DNA of 64,000 nt from Pseudozyma flocculosa PF-1 (Eukaryota; Basidiomycota; Ustilaginomycetes; Ustilaginales; Ustilaginaceae), in contig NW_006920874.1 in the NCBI RefSeq assembly GCF_000417875.1, positions 664,817 through 728,816 of the forward strand, given 5' to 3'. Made by a program: the position numbers and the translations under genes. Under the pieces are notes generated by a model. It worked only from the letters and a program-made list of their open reading frames with translations. It was not told the origin of the DNA and ran no database searches. This document shows, one piece after another, positions 53,972 to 64,000 of this stretch. The first letter of the stretch is position 1; each line of letters opens with the position of its first letter.

Positions 53972-56900
53972 CCTGTCGTCGGCGGGTGGCGCTTTCTTAG
54001 GGACGGCGGTCAGAGAGAAGTCGAGAGGAGCGTCAAGGCATGCACCCTCCAGAGTGTCGTGCGGAAGCAAGGCGAGAGAGTGGCGGAGGAGCTGTTGGAG
54101 CGGAAGCAAGGCGCGGGCCTCGCCCCACGCGCCCCGAAATGGAGCTGCCTCTAGAAAGGCCTGGCCACGCGTACGCCCCAGCCTTCGCGCCGCGCCTGCC
54201 CTAGCCTCGCTCGCCCTCTGCCCGAGACTACTCTGCCACAGCCTCTTGCCCGTGCGTGTTCTTCCAAGCAGGCGAGGCAACAGGCTAGGCAGGCTAGGCG
54301 GTAGGCAGGCCGGCAGGCAACGGGCTGTGCTGCTGGCTCACCGTGTGTGCGGCGCCTCTCCGCCTTTTTTGGCGCTTGGGCCGCCCACTTGCCTGCGCCC
54401 CGCAGCGGCGCCCGGGCTAGGCTGGGGCCCTAGCTGCCTTTGGTCCCAGCCCGACTTGCCTGAACGGCTGCATGCCTGCTGGACGCCTACCTGCCTGTTG
54501 GTCTGCGCGGGTCGCCTCAGCCTAGCCTGTCTGAATGGGCTCTGCGCCGGCGTGGCCTGGCCTGGCCTCACCCGAGCGGTCGGCCGATCGATTGCCAGCC
54601 GACGAGGCCCGATGCTGTCTAGTCTCTCTCGGCGGCTGTGCGGCCTTCCGCCCTGCTTGGCCCAGGTCTCTCTTCTGCGCAGGCAGCCACGGCACCCTAC
54701 CCCTCCTCGCCGCCACCACCACTCACGACGGTGACTGCCCCCGCCTCGCCATCCGAGACCGCCACAGTCGTCGCTTCCAGCGTCAATCTCTTGCTCGCCT
54801 CAGCGTTTCGTTTCAGAGCACAACCAAAGGACAGAGATCGAACGGCATCGGTAGACGGAAGACATCGGTACTCGGGCCCAAGAGAGCTTTACCCCGACAC
54901 CCTCGCGGCCGCCGAGGTTGGCCACTTCCTCGGAGACGATCCACGCGAGCCCTCGACCTATGGGAACCCTTCGCAGACTACTGAAAGTCCCACCCCATAC
55001 CAGGCTCTTCATCGACCAGCGTTGCCCCAATCACCTAGTCTCTAAGGCCGACGCCAGCAAATCGGTATGCTGCTGTGGCACCTTCGGAGCCGATCGCCTC
55101 GTCGACGGCACGTGATGTCCACACGCCGTCACGTCGAGCTCTTCGGCTCAGCTTCGGCCCGTGGCGGCGCATGCTCCACTTTTCGAGCATTGCACACTCC
55201 AAGACTTCCCGCCGCTCTGTCGGGGAGACGCCTCTTGATTCGGCAGCGTGAACAGCGCAGCCAGGACGGCTCCAGAAGGCTTGCACAACCCCTGACAGCC
55301 GTCGCTGCTGGCTCAACCTCCCGAGCCTGCCAGGGACCGCCCGCAGCCGTCACTGCATCGTCGGGCTCGAGCGGCGGCAGCTCTGCAGAAGCCGGCAGCC
55401 GCCTGCCTCCCGCAGGAGCCCATGCAGGAGTGCTGGACGCCGTCTTCCACGCCCGCAGCCCACACCGCGGGACCGGTCGCTCTACGGGGCACAACACCGC
55501 GGCCATCCGGACCCACCGGTGGTTTTGAGCATCGAAGGCGCCGCCACACTGGGAAGGGTGTCTGCAGCGTCAGAAGGGGCGACGAGCTTCTTTCCGAGGT
55601 GAGCAACACGTACGCAGCAACTTGGCGGCACGGTGCCCCATGCTTGGGCGACAAGCGATCTGAACAGCAACAAGCGCCAATATGATCACGACCGTCCGGT
55701 CCGACTGATGACTGCTATCCCCACCTTGTACCTGGCAGTTGCACTACCAGTACTGATTCGAAGCTAAAGAGGCTCGCGGCGACGATGCAACCATAGCCTA
55801 TCTTGCCCCGGAAGAGCGTCGCTGCCGCTGCGCGATGCTGGGCCAAGCATGAAGCCACAACCTTACCCTCAGTAGTAGTTCGCATGCATGCACGCACGCG
55901 GCTACGAATGAAGCAGCGCCCAAGCAGTCTGGCGGTGGCGCCAGCGGAAGTCAAAGTCTGGCTTCATCCAGAGCCAAGCAGGCAAAGGAGGCGTCGGTTG
56001 CCTCGACAACCGACAGCGGCAGGAGGCCCCTCTCAATCGCGGATCATCCAGGCTCGACATCAAGAAACGCCAGGTCATTGGATCAGAGCCCACGGGGTCA
56101 AGGTCAGCCACAGCTCAGGCTGGCGCCATGATATGGAGACTGGACAGATGGAGAAGGCGGCGGAAGAGATCCGCGATCTCAGACAGTCCTCACCAGCCGA
56201 CCTGGAGACTTTTGGTGCCGACCGGCTCTTGCCAAGAAGCGAGCGAACGGAGGCGTATCCAACACTACCCTCTGCGAGATGGGCAGGGACATCGGCGGGG
56301 CATAACTAGAGCTCCACTCGGACAGTTCAAGGTTCGCGGCCTTGGACGACCCGTCGAAAGAGCCGCAGGCGTACAGGTCCAGATAGAGTGTAGCCCAGGC
56401 AAGCGGCCCCAGAGCAAAAGGCAGAGCGAGATGCGCTCATCCTCAATCTCAAGCGCCGGTAAAGTGGCACGTTGCCGCCTCGAGCATGAAAGCGGGCGTG
56501 GTTCTGCTGCATGCTTCTGCCGCCCAGCCTTCGCTTGGACGCCATCGCCGTCTCCTTTTTTCCCACCGACCAAGGTGGCATATTGCATCCAACAAGGCTG
56601 AAAGGGCGGGAATCCCTTGGCGGTCTGATGCCTTTCCAGGCTCTCGATCTGTTCCCTGTGAGTCCTTTGCCGGGCATGGCGGGGATTGGCAAAGCCGTTC
56701 GCCGTGCAGGGCGGGGCCGGGGCAGGTCTGTCTATCTCCTCCGTTCCCTCGGAATCGATTCGGCCAGATCCAGACAGATCGAGGTCTCACCCTGCCACCG
56801 TCATAAGCTTCAAGGTATGCCCCGATCCCGGCCGGCTCGCGGATCGTTAGGCGCGATGAGGAAGGCAGGCGCGACGTGAATCATCGAAGGGGCCTCGCCA

Positions 56901-58944
56901 GGCCTTGCGTGGCACCCAACGTAACCCCAACACCGACCGGCCTGAGACCAACACCTGCCGGCGTATCCCGCAACCGCCACGACCAGAGCCTACGCCGCGT
57001 CTGGCTGGGCAGCGAGAGCCCCGCCGCGACCGGCGACGTCGACGGGTCCTCGTATTGGCCAGGGCTGCAGAGATTCCGAGATTCGGGCCTGCCCGCCCGT
57101 CCGAGTGCGTGTGGCTGCAGCTGCATCATGAAGCATGCGCGGCCACTTGAAAGGGCAGGCGGGCTGACCTCGCTTTTGCTCCTTGTTCTCCGGTCCGGCC
57201 TTGAACTGCGCTCTGATCTTCCTACAGGTACAGTAGTAGCTTGCTTGCTTTGCTTCACTGCTGCTTGCTTTTGAGCATCCCCAGGCCCTGCCTGTGCGTT
57301 CCTCAGCTCCGGCCCTGCTGGACGCCTGCCGGCCTCTTCTTTGTCCAGGCTCAATTATCCAAGCTTAGTTGCAGCAACCAAACCTTGTTTGTCGCTCTGA
57401 GCACGCTACGCTAGCTCGGCCTGCCCATCGTCAGCGTGCTGTACGTGGTTGATCGCCATGGAAGCTTGGGCAGGGCGCTGCCGTCGAGTCGAGGGCAGTA
57501 GGTAAGTCGGTCGGGTCGAGTCGTCGCTCCGATCCGTCCACCGCACTCTTACGGTAGCTACCCTAGCTGATGGCTCGGGTTCCCAGCTGGCCAGGCCCCC
57601 TCGCCCACCGCTGCGGCCGAGCACGGTGCGAGCCCTGCGTTCATTGCACATGCCCGTGGCTGGCGGCCCAGGGCGTGGCGGGATGCCATTCGGACGGGCT
57701 GACCCAACGCCTCTCTAACTTATCTGCAACCGGTGCTGACCTGCACGTACAGCGCAGCAGGTCGGGACCAGGGCCGAAGGGGAGCGAGGGAGCCCAGATC
57801 GTTGCATTGTGTGGCGCTTCATGCCTTTGATTGTGTTTCTCTGGTGCCCTCCCTTTGATCGTGTACACAGGCGTGCCCTCTGCTCTGCTCTTCGACCGAG
57901 CCAGGCGCAGGCGCAGACGGCAGACGCTGGCGAGAAGAGTTCCCTCACAGAGCGAGGTGAACCTGGGAGCGAGGGAGCGAGCGGGCGTGGGAGTCGTCGT
58001 CGTCGGCGTCGAACACCGCTCCGCCGCTGCCCTCGCTCGGCAGGCACGTTGATCGACCCATCCCAGGCCTGGGCTAGCTACCGTACCCATGCATCCCTTT
58101 GTCGAACACGAGCCAGATCCGATTCCCTTTGTGCGGCCTGCCTGCCTGCCTGCCTGCCTGAGAGTCAATGGTCGACTGTTGTGTGTATTTTGCGATGGGC
58201 CTAGTGGGGCTTGCAGGGGGGGCAGCGAGATGAAGCAGCAAGCTAAGCTGTGTAGGCAAATGGGCCGGCCTCAGAGAGAAGCGGCGTGCTGGTGATGATG
58301 ATGCTGCGCTGGTGGCTGACGCCTGTTGGGTGGGGCGTCAGCCGTAAGCGGCAGGGCCGCCCGCACTCCGCACGCAACGGCTGGCTGCGTGAGCCTGCGG
58401 GTGGGTTCGATGGTGCCTGCCTATCTGAAGCCGGAGGCTTCCCGACGCCGCCGCCTGCCGTCCATCCAGGTGGAGCGGCCAGGCCGAGGTGAGTGGGGGT
58501 TGGGCCACGTCGCTGCTGCTGCTGCTGCCGCCGCTGCCCGCCTTCGCCACGCCTCAACACGCCATCCATCCATCCAAGTCCGGCTTCGGTCCGTTCCCTC
58601 TCCTTTCCTTCCTTTCCTCACCTTTGCCTGCCCCTGCCTGCCACCCACCCAACACAACTGTGCATCGACCAACACTACGCACGGCCAGCGCATCATTCTA
58701 CCCACCACTCGACTTAGCCTACATCCACAAAGGGCACCGCGCCCTCTGCACTCCCCCGCCCTTGCCTGCCCTCGTTACCGTACCCCGTTGCCCCCGCTTT
58801 GCCCCGCCGCCCCCTTTCTGCCTCTCGCATCCATCTCATCTCCAAGCCTGACCTTCCAAGTCGAGCCTTGTTGAGCCTCGCCCAGCCTCGCTCAGCCTCT
58901 CCGGCCCTGGCGGATCCCGCGTATAAACGTCGACCCCTCCGAGC
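53972..58944. other. Large intergenic block without recognisable genes
   Basis: Almost 5 kb in which no gene could be supported. The left end (about 54240-54670) is a dense CAGG/CCTG island upstream of the F-box gene. A CCTG tandem lies at 58137-58160. Many open frames of 60-190 codons occur on both strands, without family motifs. The part from 58550 to 58920 is strongly C/T-rich, as in a fungal leader, and ends with TATAAA at 58922-58927. Confidence 0.45.
58137..58160. repeat. CCTG tetranucleotide tandem
   Basis: Six CCTG units, about 0.8 kb upstream of the KEN-box protein gene. Confidence 0.9.
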
Positions 58945-60849
58945 ATGCCCATACCCACGTCCACCATGTCTTCGTCCCTCCCCATCGCCTCCCTACCTTG
59001 CCAAAGACAGCCCCTCGGCGAACTGCCCCTCCACGTCTTCGTCGCCCAATCCCTTCAGCCTCCTTCTGCTCCCTCGTCCACGTCGTCGCTCGACGACAAG
59101 ACCCCTTCGCCCAACACCCGAGGCACAAGCCACACAACGTCGCGATCGGTTTCGCCCCACAAGCAGGTCCTCCTTCAGCGCCATCACCAACATCGAGCGG
59201 CGGCCACTCTCAACCCTCGCTCCCCTCAGTCGGACCATCAGGCGCCCCTGGCTTCATCATCCTCATCCTCATCCTCGCCCTCGAATTCCCCCCGACCTTC
59301 GCCGACAGCCTCCACCGTCGTCGCGTCCCCTTCGGTCAAAGGCCAGTCGCTCCCAGACAAGATGATGTCCGTCGAAGCGACGCCGGTTCGCCGCAAGCTC
59401 TTCGCCGCGCCGGCCCACAGCCCTTCCTCTTCGGTGCCTTTGGAGCACAGCCCGATCCTCTCCTCTACGACGCGGTACGTCAAGGTGCCCGCAAGCGTGC
59501 CACGCTCCTTAGCGACAATGGCGGGCGGCTCAACGACTCCGGTCAAGGCGCGGGCCGGATCGTCGTCGTCGACATCGTCCCGAAACCGCGTACCCCCGAC
59601 CGTGCCGGCCACGCCTACAGACGCCCCGACCACACCGCGGAACGCTCGCCTGCACCGCCCCAGCCCCGTCAGCGGGCCCAAGCCCAAGAGCATGGTCGAG
59701 CCCAGCCCGTCGACCGAGAGACATGCAGACAGCCTCGCTCTCCAGGCGCGCTGGGCGAGCATCCAGGCCGGCTCCACCTCTCGTCCGAGGACGCCTGTCC
59801 CCTCTGACGGCGAAGATGGCGACTCGCAAGGCATGGTGGATGGACATCATCAGCAGCAAGGCCAGCAGCGCCTCATCGATGCCGCCGACGCCGGCGTCGC
59901 GTCCCCTCGCAAGAGCAGCGCGCTCAAGAGCCTGCCCAAGAAAAAGTACCGCGTCAGCAAGGAAGAGATCGCCATCGCCCACGAAATCGCCGGATCTGGG
60001 CCGATGGGCAGTCCGAGCCCGTGCAAGGTGGCGTCCTTCTCCGACGGCTACTTTGCCGCACGAAACGACGACGACAACGACATCCACGCAGCCCGAGCCG
60101 GAGGCTCGCCGATCAGGGGCTCGCCACGGCGCCGATCGCAGTCGCTGAAGGCCGAGGAAGTGGACATCTATGCTTTGCCCGAGGCGATTGGCGACGACGT
60201 CTTCTCCAATGCGCACCTGCGCCAGCTGTCGGCCAGCAAGCTCTTCGGCGATATCAAGCGCCGCGCCCCGCTGGGCTGGACCGTCTACGAGGACCCCGTG
60301 GTGGACAAGCAGATCGACGCCGCCGAGACGAAGCCGATGCAGGATCTCCACGTCCTTGCCTCGCCGCTGGCCATGTCTGTCCCGTCGACCCCAAACAAGG
60401 AAAACAAACGGCCGCTCGCCGAGGCTGAGGGCGACGTCAAGGTCGAGCATGGCGCCGAAGCTTCTCCTGTGGGCCACAACAGCGCGCGCAAGCGCGGCAC
60501 AGGTGGGCGCCTGAGCCTGTTGGCTAAAGCCGAAGACGAAGTCGTCGATTCGGCTGATCAGGCGACCGAATCGCGGCTCGCTCCGGAGGCTGCGGCGGTC
60601 GAGACGACCACGGTCACGAGTCCTCCCAAGAAGAGCCGGTTGAGCGGCAACCCGAAGCCTGAATCAGACACCGCGCCCGTTCACGCCGCCGTTCACCGCA
60701 GTCCAGACGCTGTTCGGGGCAGGAGCACTCGCAAGGCTTCGGCCACAGGCTCAGCCACGGCACGGAAGCCTGCCGCGGCCGCCGCTCCTGCTGTTGCCAG
60801 CGGCGGCGTTGCTTCGCGAACTCGGTCCAAGGTTCGCACCGCCCTGTGA
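58945..60849 (+). CDS. Disordered protein with KEN box and cyclin-docking motif
   Basis: No family is recognised. A single exon encodes 634 residues, Ser/Pro/Thr/Ala-rich and predicted to be disordered. It contains a cyclin-docking RxL motif (RRKLF, residues 149-153) and a KEN degron (STPNKENKRPL, KEN at 485-487). There are many S/T-P sites with following basic residues (SPHK, SPRK, TPVRRK, SPPKK). A more ordered-looking patch is HLRQLSASKLFGDI, then APLGWTVYEDPVVDKQID. Lys/Arg/Ala-rich sequence near the C-terminus (ARKPAAAAAPA...RTRSK) would suit DNA binding or nuclear import. This set of motifs fits a CDK substrate destroyed by the APC/C, such as a securin or CDK inhibitor, but that is inference. 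Alternative starts are 58966 and 59362; a TATAAA just 18 bases before the first ATG favours a later start. Confidence 0.72.
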   Translation: MPIPTSTMSSSLPIASLPCQRQPLGELPLHVFVAQSLQPPSAPSSTSSLDDKTPSPNTRGTSHTTSRSVSPHKQVLLQRHHQHRAAATLNPRSPQSDHQAPLASSSSSSSSPSNSPRPSPTASTVVASPSVKGQSLPDKMMSVEATPVRRKLFAAPAHSPSSSVPLEHSPILSSTTRYVKVPASVPRSLATMAGGSTTPVKARAGSSSSTSSRNRVPPTVPATPTDAPTTPRNARLHRPSPVSGPKPKSMVEPSPSTERHADSLALQARWASIQAGSTSRPRTPVPSDGEDGDSQGMVDGHHQQQGQQRLIDAADAGVASPRKSSALKSLPKKKYRVSKEEIAIAHEIAGSGPMGSPSPCKVASFSDGYFAARNDDDNDIHAARAGGSPIRGSPRRRSQSLKAEEVDIYALPEAIGDDVFSNAHLRQLSASKLFGDIKRRAPLGWTVYEDPVVDKQIDAAETKPMQDLHVLASPLAMSVPSTPNKENKRPLAEAEGDVKVEHGAEASPVGHNSARKRGTGGRLSLLAKAEDEVVDSADQATESRLAPEAAAVETTTVTSPPKKSRLSGNPKPESDTAPVHAAVHRSPDAVRGRSTRKASATGSATARKPAAAAAPAVASGGVASRTRSKVRTAL

Positions 60850-61311
60850 TATTTTCGCCGGCCCCCATGCCGCCGCTCTGGACGGCCTTCTCCCCGATCG
60901 CTCGCTCGCTCGCTTCCATACCCTCTCGCGCGCGCGGTCCCCAGCTCCATCCAAGCAGCTCGGAGAGACCGACGCATTCGCATGCCTCCTGAACATTTGA
61001 ACACTCACTACCTCGTTCGTCTTGATCCCCTCGCCGCATCCATTCTCCGCACCCGCCTCTCCGCCCAGCATAGTTCCACTGTATCTGTATCCATAGGCCA
61101 GCGTCTAGGCCGCTCCACCCGTCGATCCGCCCGTTCTCGTGTACCTTTCTCCGTCTCCGCCTCAGCCTCCGTCCCATCCAGTCCTCCTCTCCCGTACCCG
61201 TGTCAGTGACGTTAAACCCGCGCTGCCTTCCCCCCTTCTGCGACTTGTTGTTGTCATCTGTTCCTCGCTCTGGTCTTCCGTCTTTTCGCAATGCAGATAG
61301 CATCGAGCCAT
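60850..61311. other. Convergent 3' region
   Basis: No gene is seen between the stops of the KEN-box gene and the small secreted protein gene. Confidence 0.5.
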
Positions 61312-61797
61312 CTACTGCTTAGATGCGGCAGCAGCAGACGCCGACGTCCCAGCCGCACCGGCACCGGAAGCTGCTGCGGGGCCGGGGTTCATATCGGTAC
61401 CAGGCGGGGCGGTGAGGGTGTCGAACTTGCCGTTGGTCTGCTGGCAGGCCTGGGTGATGCGGTAGAGGAGGGCCTCGCTCTTGGGGATGAGGGCGATGCA
61501 CGTCTGCGGCAGGGCGTAGGTGTTGTTGTCGCGGTCGTAGTCGCCCTGGGCGTTGCAGTCAAACGAGTCTGGGTCGCTCACGACGCGCCGCATCATGTCG
61601 TAGCAGATGCCGACCTCGAGGTTGTTGAACCAGAACAGTGTTATCGCCGTCGGGATGCCCGGTGGTCCTGCGTCGGTGCCGTCCCGCCTAGATAGGGTGT
61701 GGGGTTGTGTGGGTTGAGCCCGTACGTAGATGCGGCGCGGCGTGAGCAACAGCGCCAGGAGGACGGGGAGCAGTAGCGTGGGCAGCTTGCTCGGCAT
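61312..61797 (-). CDS. Small secreted protein with four cysteines
   Basis: No family is recognised. A single exon encodes 161 residues with an N-terminal signal peptide (KLPTLLLPVLLALLL). The mature part has four cysteines in VGICYDMM, SFDCNAQGD, LPQTCIALI and TQACQQTNG, enough for two disulfides. There is one N-glycosylation site (NNT). The C-terminus is Ala/Gly/Ser-rich and ends ASKQ; it is not clearly a GPI signal. Its promoter has TATAAA at 61948-61943. Size, secretion and an even cysteine count are typical of fungal secreted proteins, including candidate effectors, but nothing here shows a role in a host. Confidence 0.7.
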   Translation of the reverse strand: MPSKLPTLLLPVLLALLLTPRRIYVRAQPTQPHTLSRRDGTDAGPPGIPTAITLFWFNNLEVGICYDMMRRVVSDPDSFDCNAQGDYDRDNNTYALPQTCIALIPKSEALLYRITQACQQTNGKFDTLTAPPGTDMNPGPAAASGAGAAGTSASAAAASKQ

Positions 61798-63991
61798 GTT
61801 TGCAGGGTGTCAAGAGCGATGCTGCTTGGTCTGTGCTTGAATTGACCGGGTCAATGGTCGATGGCTGGACGGCGGCGACGAGGGCGGAGTCGATCGAGAG
61901 CGCGGGGGGTGGACCATCGACGTCCTCCTCGCCTTGCCACTCTTTATACCGACCACCTCGATCTTCGCCACTTCATGTACCTTGCTCGTCTGCTCGTCAA
62001 GTTCCCACTCGCACGCCCCGAAGTGACCACTTCGCTCCAAGCAATGTCGCAGGCCGGCCGGCCGGCCGTATCTCCGTCATAAACACGGAGGAACGGCTGG
62101 CGACGCCCCGATGCCCCGCCACAAGACTCTGATCGGCCACCCCACCACGTCTAAAGCCAGCCCCGCCTCGGCCGAGCACAACTCGTTGTCGTTGCAGACG
62201 ACATCACGGTTGATGTGACTGTACAACAGGACGCCCCGATGCCGGACACCAACGACGGGGTGTCCCGAGGTGGGTGTAGAATGCGTGCGAATGGGCAAGG
62301 AAGGGCGAGGAGGCATACGGGCTTTGATAGGATCACCCCGATGCTCGTTTTGGCCCCGATCGTAGGAAGCACATCGGCCGAGACGTGCCGCTGGCCCCAG
62401 TCACGAGCAGGCAAGAGGTGGACATCTGTTGCATCGAGCGGGAGCTCCGACTCGGGGATGAGGTGAATGCCTCGTGTGGATGCTCCATTCTTATTGTGCG
62501 TCGGGGCTATCCGACGCCAGGAGCGATGACGAAAGAAGGGGCAAGCAAGGACATCCATCGGGTCGGTTCAAATGCGAGCGTGGTCAGGTCGAAGAGACGA
62601 GCCCCACACGACCTCGGTAGTGGCCGCCAGTTACTCCTGTCAGAGCAGGCGGAGGGAACGATGCGAAAGGGTTGGCTGGGTGACGATGACGATTGAGAAA
62701 CGGCATGCTTCGCTCGCTACGCCTCGATACCAGGAGCCCTGCCTGCTTGGCGGAGGGTCCGACAAGGTGAGGTGACGCGGGGAGGGCACGGCGCGGTAGG
62801 CGTCGCCCCTTTCCTTTGGAGTGTGAAAACGGCGGATCGGGCGGGCTGCCAAAAAACCTGGAACGACGCAGCAGCGGTTCCTCGCCAGCAGCGGTTTCCT
62901 CGGTGGACATCCGCCAGGACGCCGCTCGGTGGGGCTCCCGTCCTGCCTTCCCTCGCCCTCTGCCTGTCGGTCTTCCTCGTCGTGTAGAGCGCCACCCATA
63001 TGCTGCATCGTCGTGTTCATTCGAAGAGCTCGTACCGGTAACCGCACAGCGACCTTGGTTGCGTTGAGAAAGAGGGTTGCTGGGACTGAGCCAGATGGCC
63101 AGCCAGGCACGACCCGCGACGGTCCGCGGCTCTCGGCTCGAGCCGACGACGGATGGGGAAAGAAGATCAGAGCCCAGCTTCGCGAGGGTGCGGGGACGCC
63201 AGCTCGAGACGCATAGAGGCAGGCCGCGGGCAGGCTAGGGCCCGACCAGCGACGATCTCAACTCAGGTGGAGGAAAGAGGGTGTGGGTGCACTCATGCCC
63301 TAACCTGCTGGCCTGCCCTGGCCTGTGGATTCCAAGAGAGCACACCCGGCCTCTCCGCTCGCCAGCCATGGCCTACGCTTTGGGGCCTAGTTGATTCTGA
63401 AGTCACTTCACCGCTGGAGCACTTCGTGGTCGGTTGTGTGGGGCTGTTGCCTGGCCACGGGGCTAGGGGAGTGCAGCGTGCCTACGATAGCCCAAGCAAG
63501 CGGAGCGGACCGCTTTCCGACGAGCCTGCCGCCTGCAGCCTAGCCTGGCTCTCTGCGGGTGGTGGCCTCGAGCGCAGGGGCCCTGCAGCAGAGAGACGGC
63601 ACAGCCTAGTGGTCTGCTTGCTTGCTTGCTTGCTCGCCCCCGGTTCGCCCGCCCTCCTCAAGCTCGCTCGACTGCTTGGCCCTTCTCGGCCCCCTACCTC
63701 GACTCAACGGCGACCTCTTTGGCGGCCATCCTCATTCCGAACTGCCTTTCCCATCCCTTCTCCCTCTTGCCGTCTCCTACGTTCATTCTACCACCCGCGT
63801 ACTCGACTCGCGGCTCTGATCACCTCCGGACCGGCAGCGTTTGCTCCTTCTCCCACAACCGATTTGCTCAGTAAGAAGCTGCTTTTGCATCTTGTAGAGA
63901 TACTAGCACCACCGCCGCCGCTCTCCCCTTGATCCATCCGACAAAACCGACAGCGGCCATCCCAACTCTTTATCGACAAGGCACCTTGACC
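61798..63991. other. Intergenic region to the window end
   Basis: It contains the TATA box of the small secreted protein gene. No other gene is supported. An island of GGCAGG/CCTGG/GCCTAG words lies at about 63200-63640, with a GCTT tandem at 63617-63634. C/T-rich sequence follows up to a possible start codon at 63992. Confidence 0.45.
61943..61948 (-). promoter_or_regulatory. TATA box of the small secreted protein gene
   Basis: TATAAA on the minus strand, 145 bases before the start codon at 61797, similar in spacing to the TATA element of the GH43 gene. Confidence 0.6.
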
Positions 63992-64000
63992 ATGGGCGGC
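63992..64000 (+). CDS. Possible start of a gene running off the window
   Basis: An ATG with a favourable context (GACCATGGGC) follows a C/T-rich leader-like stretch and a CCTG-type island, as before other genes here. Only three codons (Met-Gly-Gly) are visible, so no product can be named. A chance ATG is also possible. Confidence 0.3.

Noticed and set aside
63153..63932. 259-codon plus-strand frame near the window end
   Set aside because: It crosses a CCTG-type island and has Ser/Pro/Arg/Leu bias without any domain.

Overview
This window is nuclear DNA of a GC-rich basidiomycete fungus. The smut lineage (Ustilaginomycotina) fits best: introns are short (about 95-180 bp, GT-AG, often starting GTGAGT), coding exons are long, and codons end mostly in G or C. 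The gene set is ordinary eukaryotic housekeeping: ATR kinase, casein kinase 2 beta, linker histone H1, MOZART1, Tom22, metaxin, Pho88/Snd3, Arv1, UreF and a peroxisomal thiolase. No bacterial, viral, CRISPR or intact transposon feature was seen. There is one run of 57 Ns, inside the CK2 beta gene.

Layout. 479-3687 (-) glycogenin. 5789-14147 (-) ATR checkpoint kinase, four exons. 15179-16316 (-) histone H1. 18594-19914 (+) secreted GH43-type arabinanase-like enzyme. 23241-26108 (+) DASH-type cryptochrome/photolyase. 26697-28469 (-) CK2 regulatory subunit. 29396-30390 (-) Pho88/Snd3. 31180-32680 (-) metaxin-like protein, divergent from 33258-34104 (+) Tom22. 34519-34618 (-) and 35025-35124 (+) two identical intron-bearing tRNA-Glu(CUC) genes, head to head as a perfect inverted repeat. 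35304-35751 (+) MOZART1. 36801-38738 (+) four-span membrane protein with a polyhistidine loop. 39156-41234 (-) Ser/Pro-rich unknown. 43381-44637 (+) 3-ketoacyl-CoA thiolase. 44819-46249 (-) Arv1, divergent from 46636-48280 (+) UreF. 48655-49401 (-) unknown membrane protein. 51166-53971 (-) F-box/leucine-rich-repeat protein, ten exons. 58945-60849 (+) disordered protein with cell-cycle motifs. 61312-61797 (-) small secreted protein. A further gene may start at 63992.

The genes do not form a pathway cluster. Several share themes: mitochondrial outer membrane import (Tom22, metaxin), ER membrane targeting and sterol handling (Pho88, Arv1), genome maintenance and mitosis (ATR, H1, MOZART1, CRY-DASH, KEN-box protein), and carbon storage or use (glycogenin, GH43, thiolase). 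Exon joins were worked out by hand from splice signals, reading phase and family motifs. They are reliable where both sides match a known family and less so where marked.

The most unusual non-coding features are the tRNA-Glu inverted repeat with its AT-rich spacer, and recurrent islands of CCTG/CCTGG/CAGG-type short repeats a few hundred bases upstream of many of the start codons.
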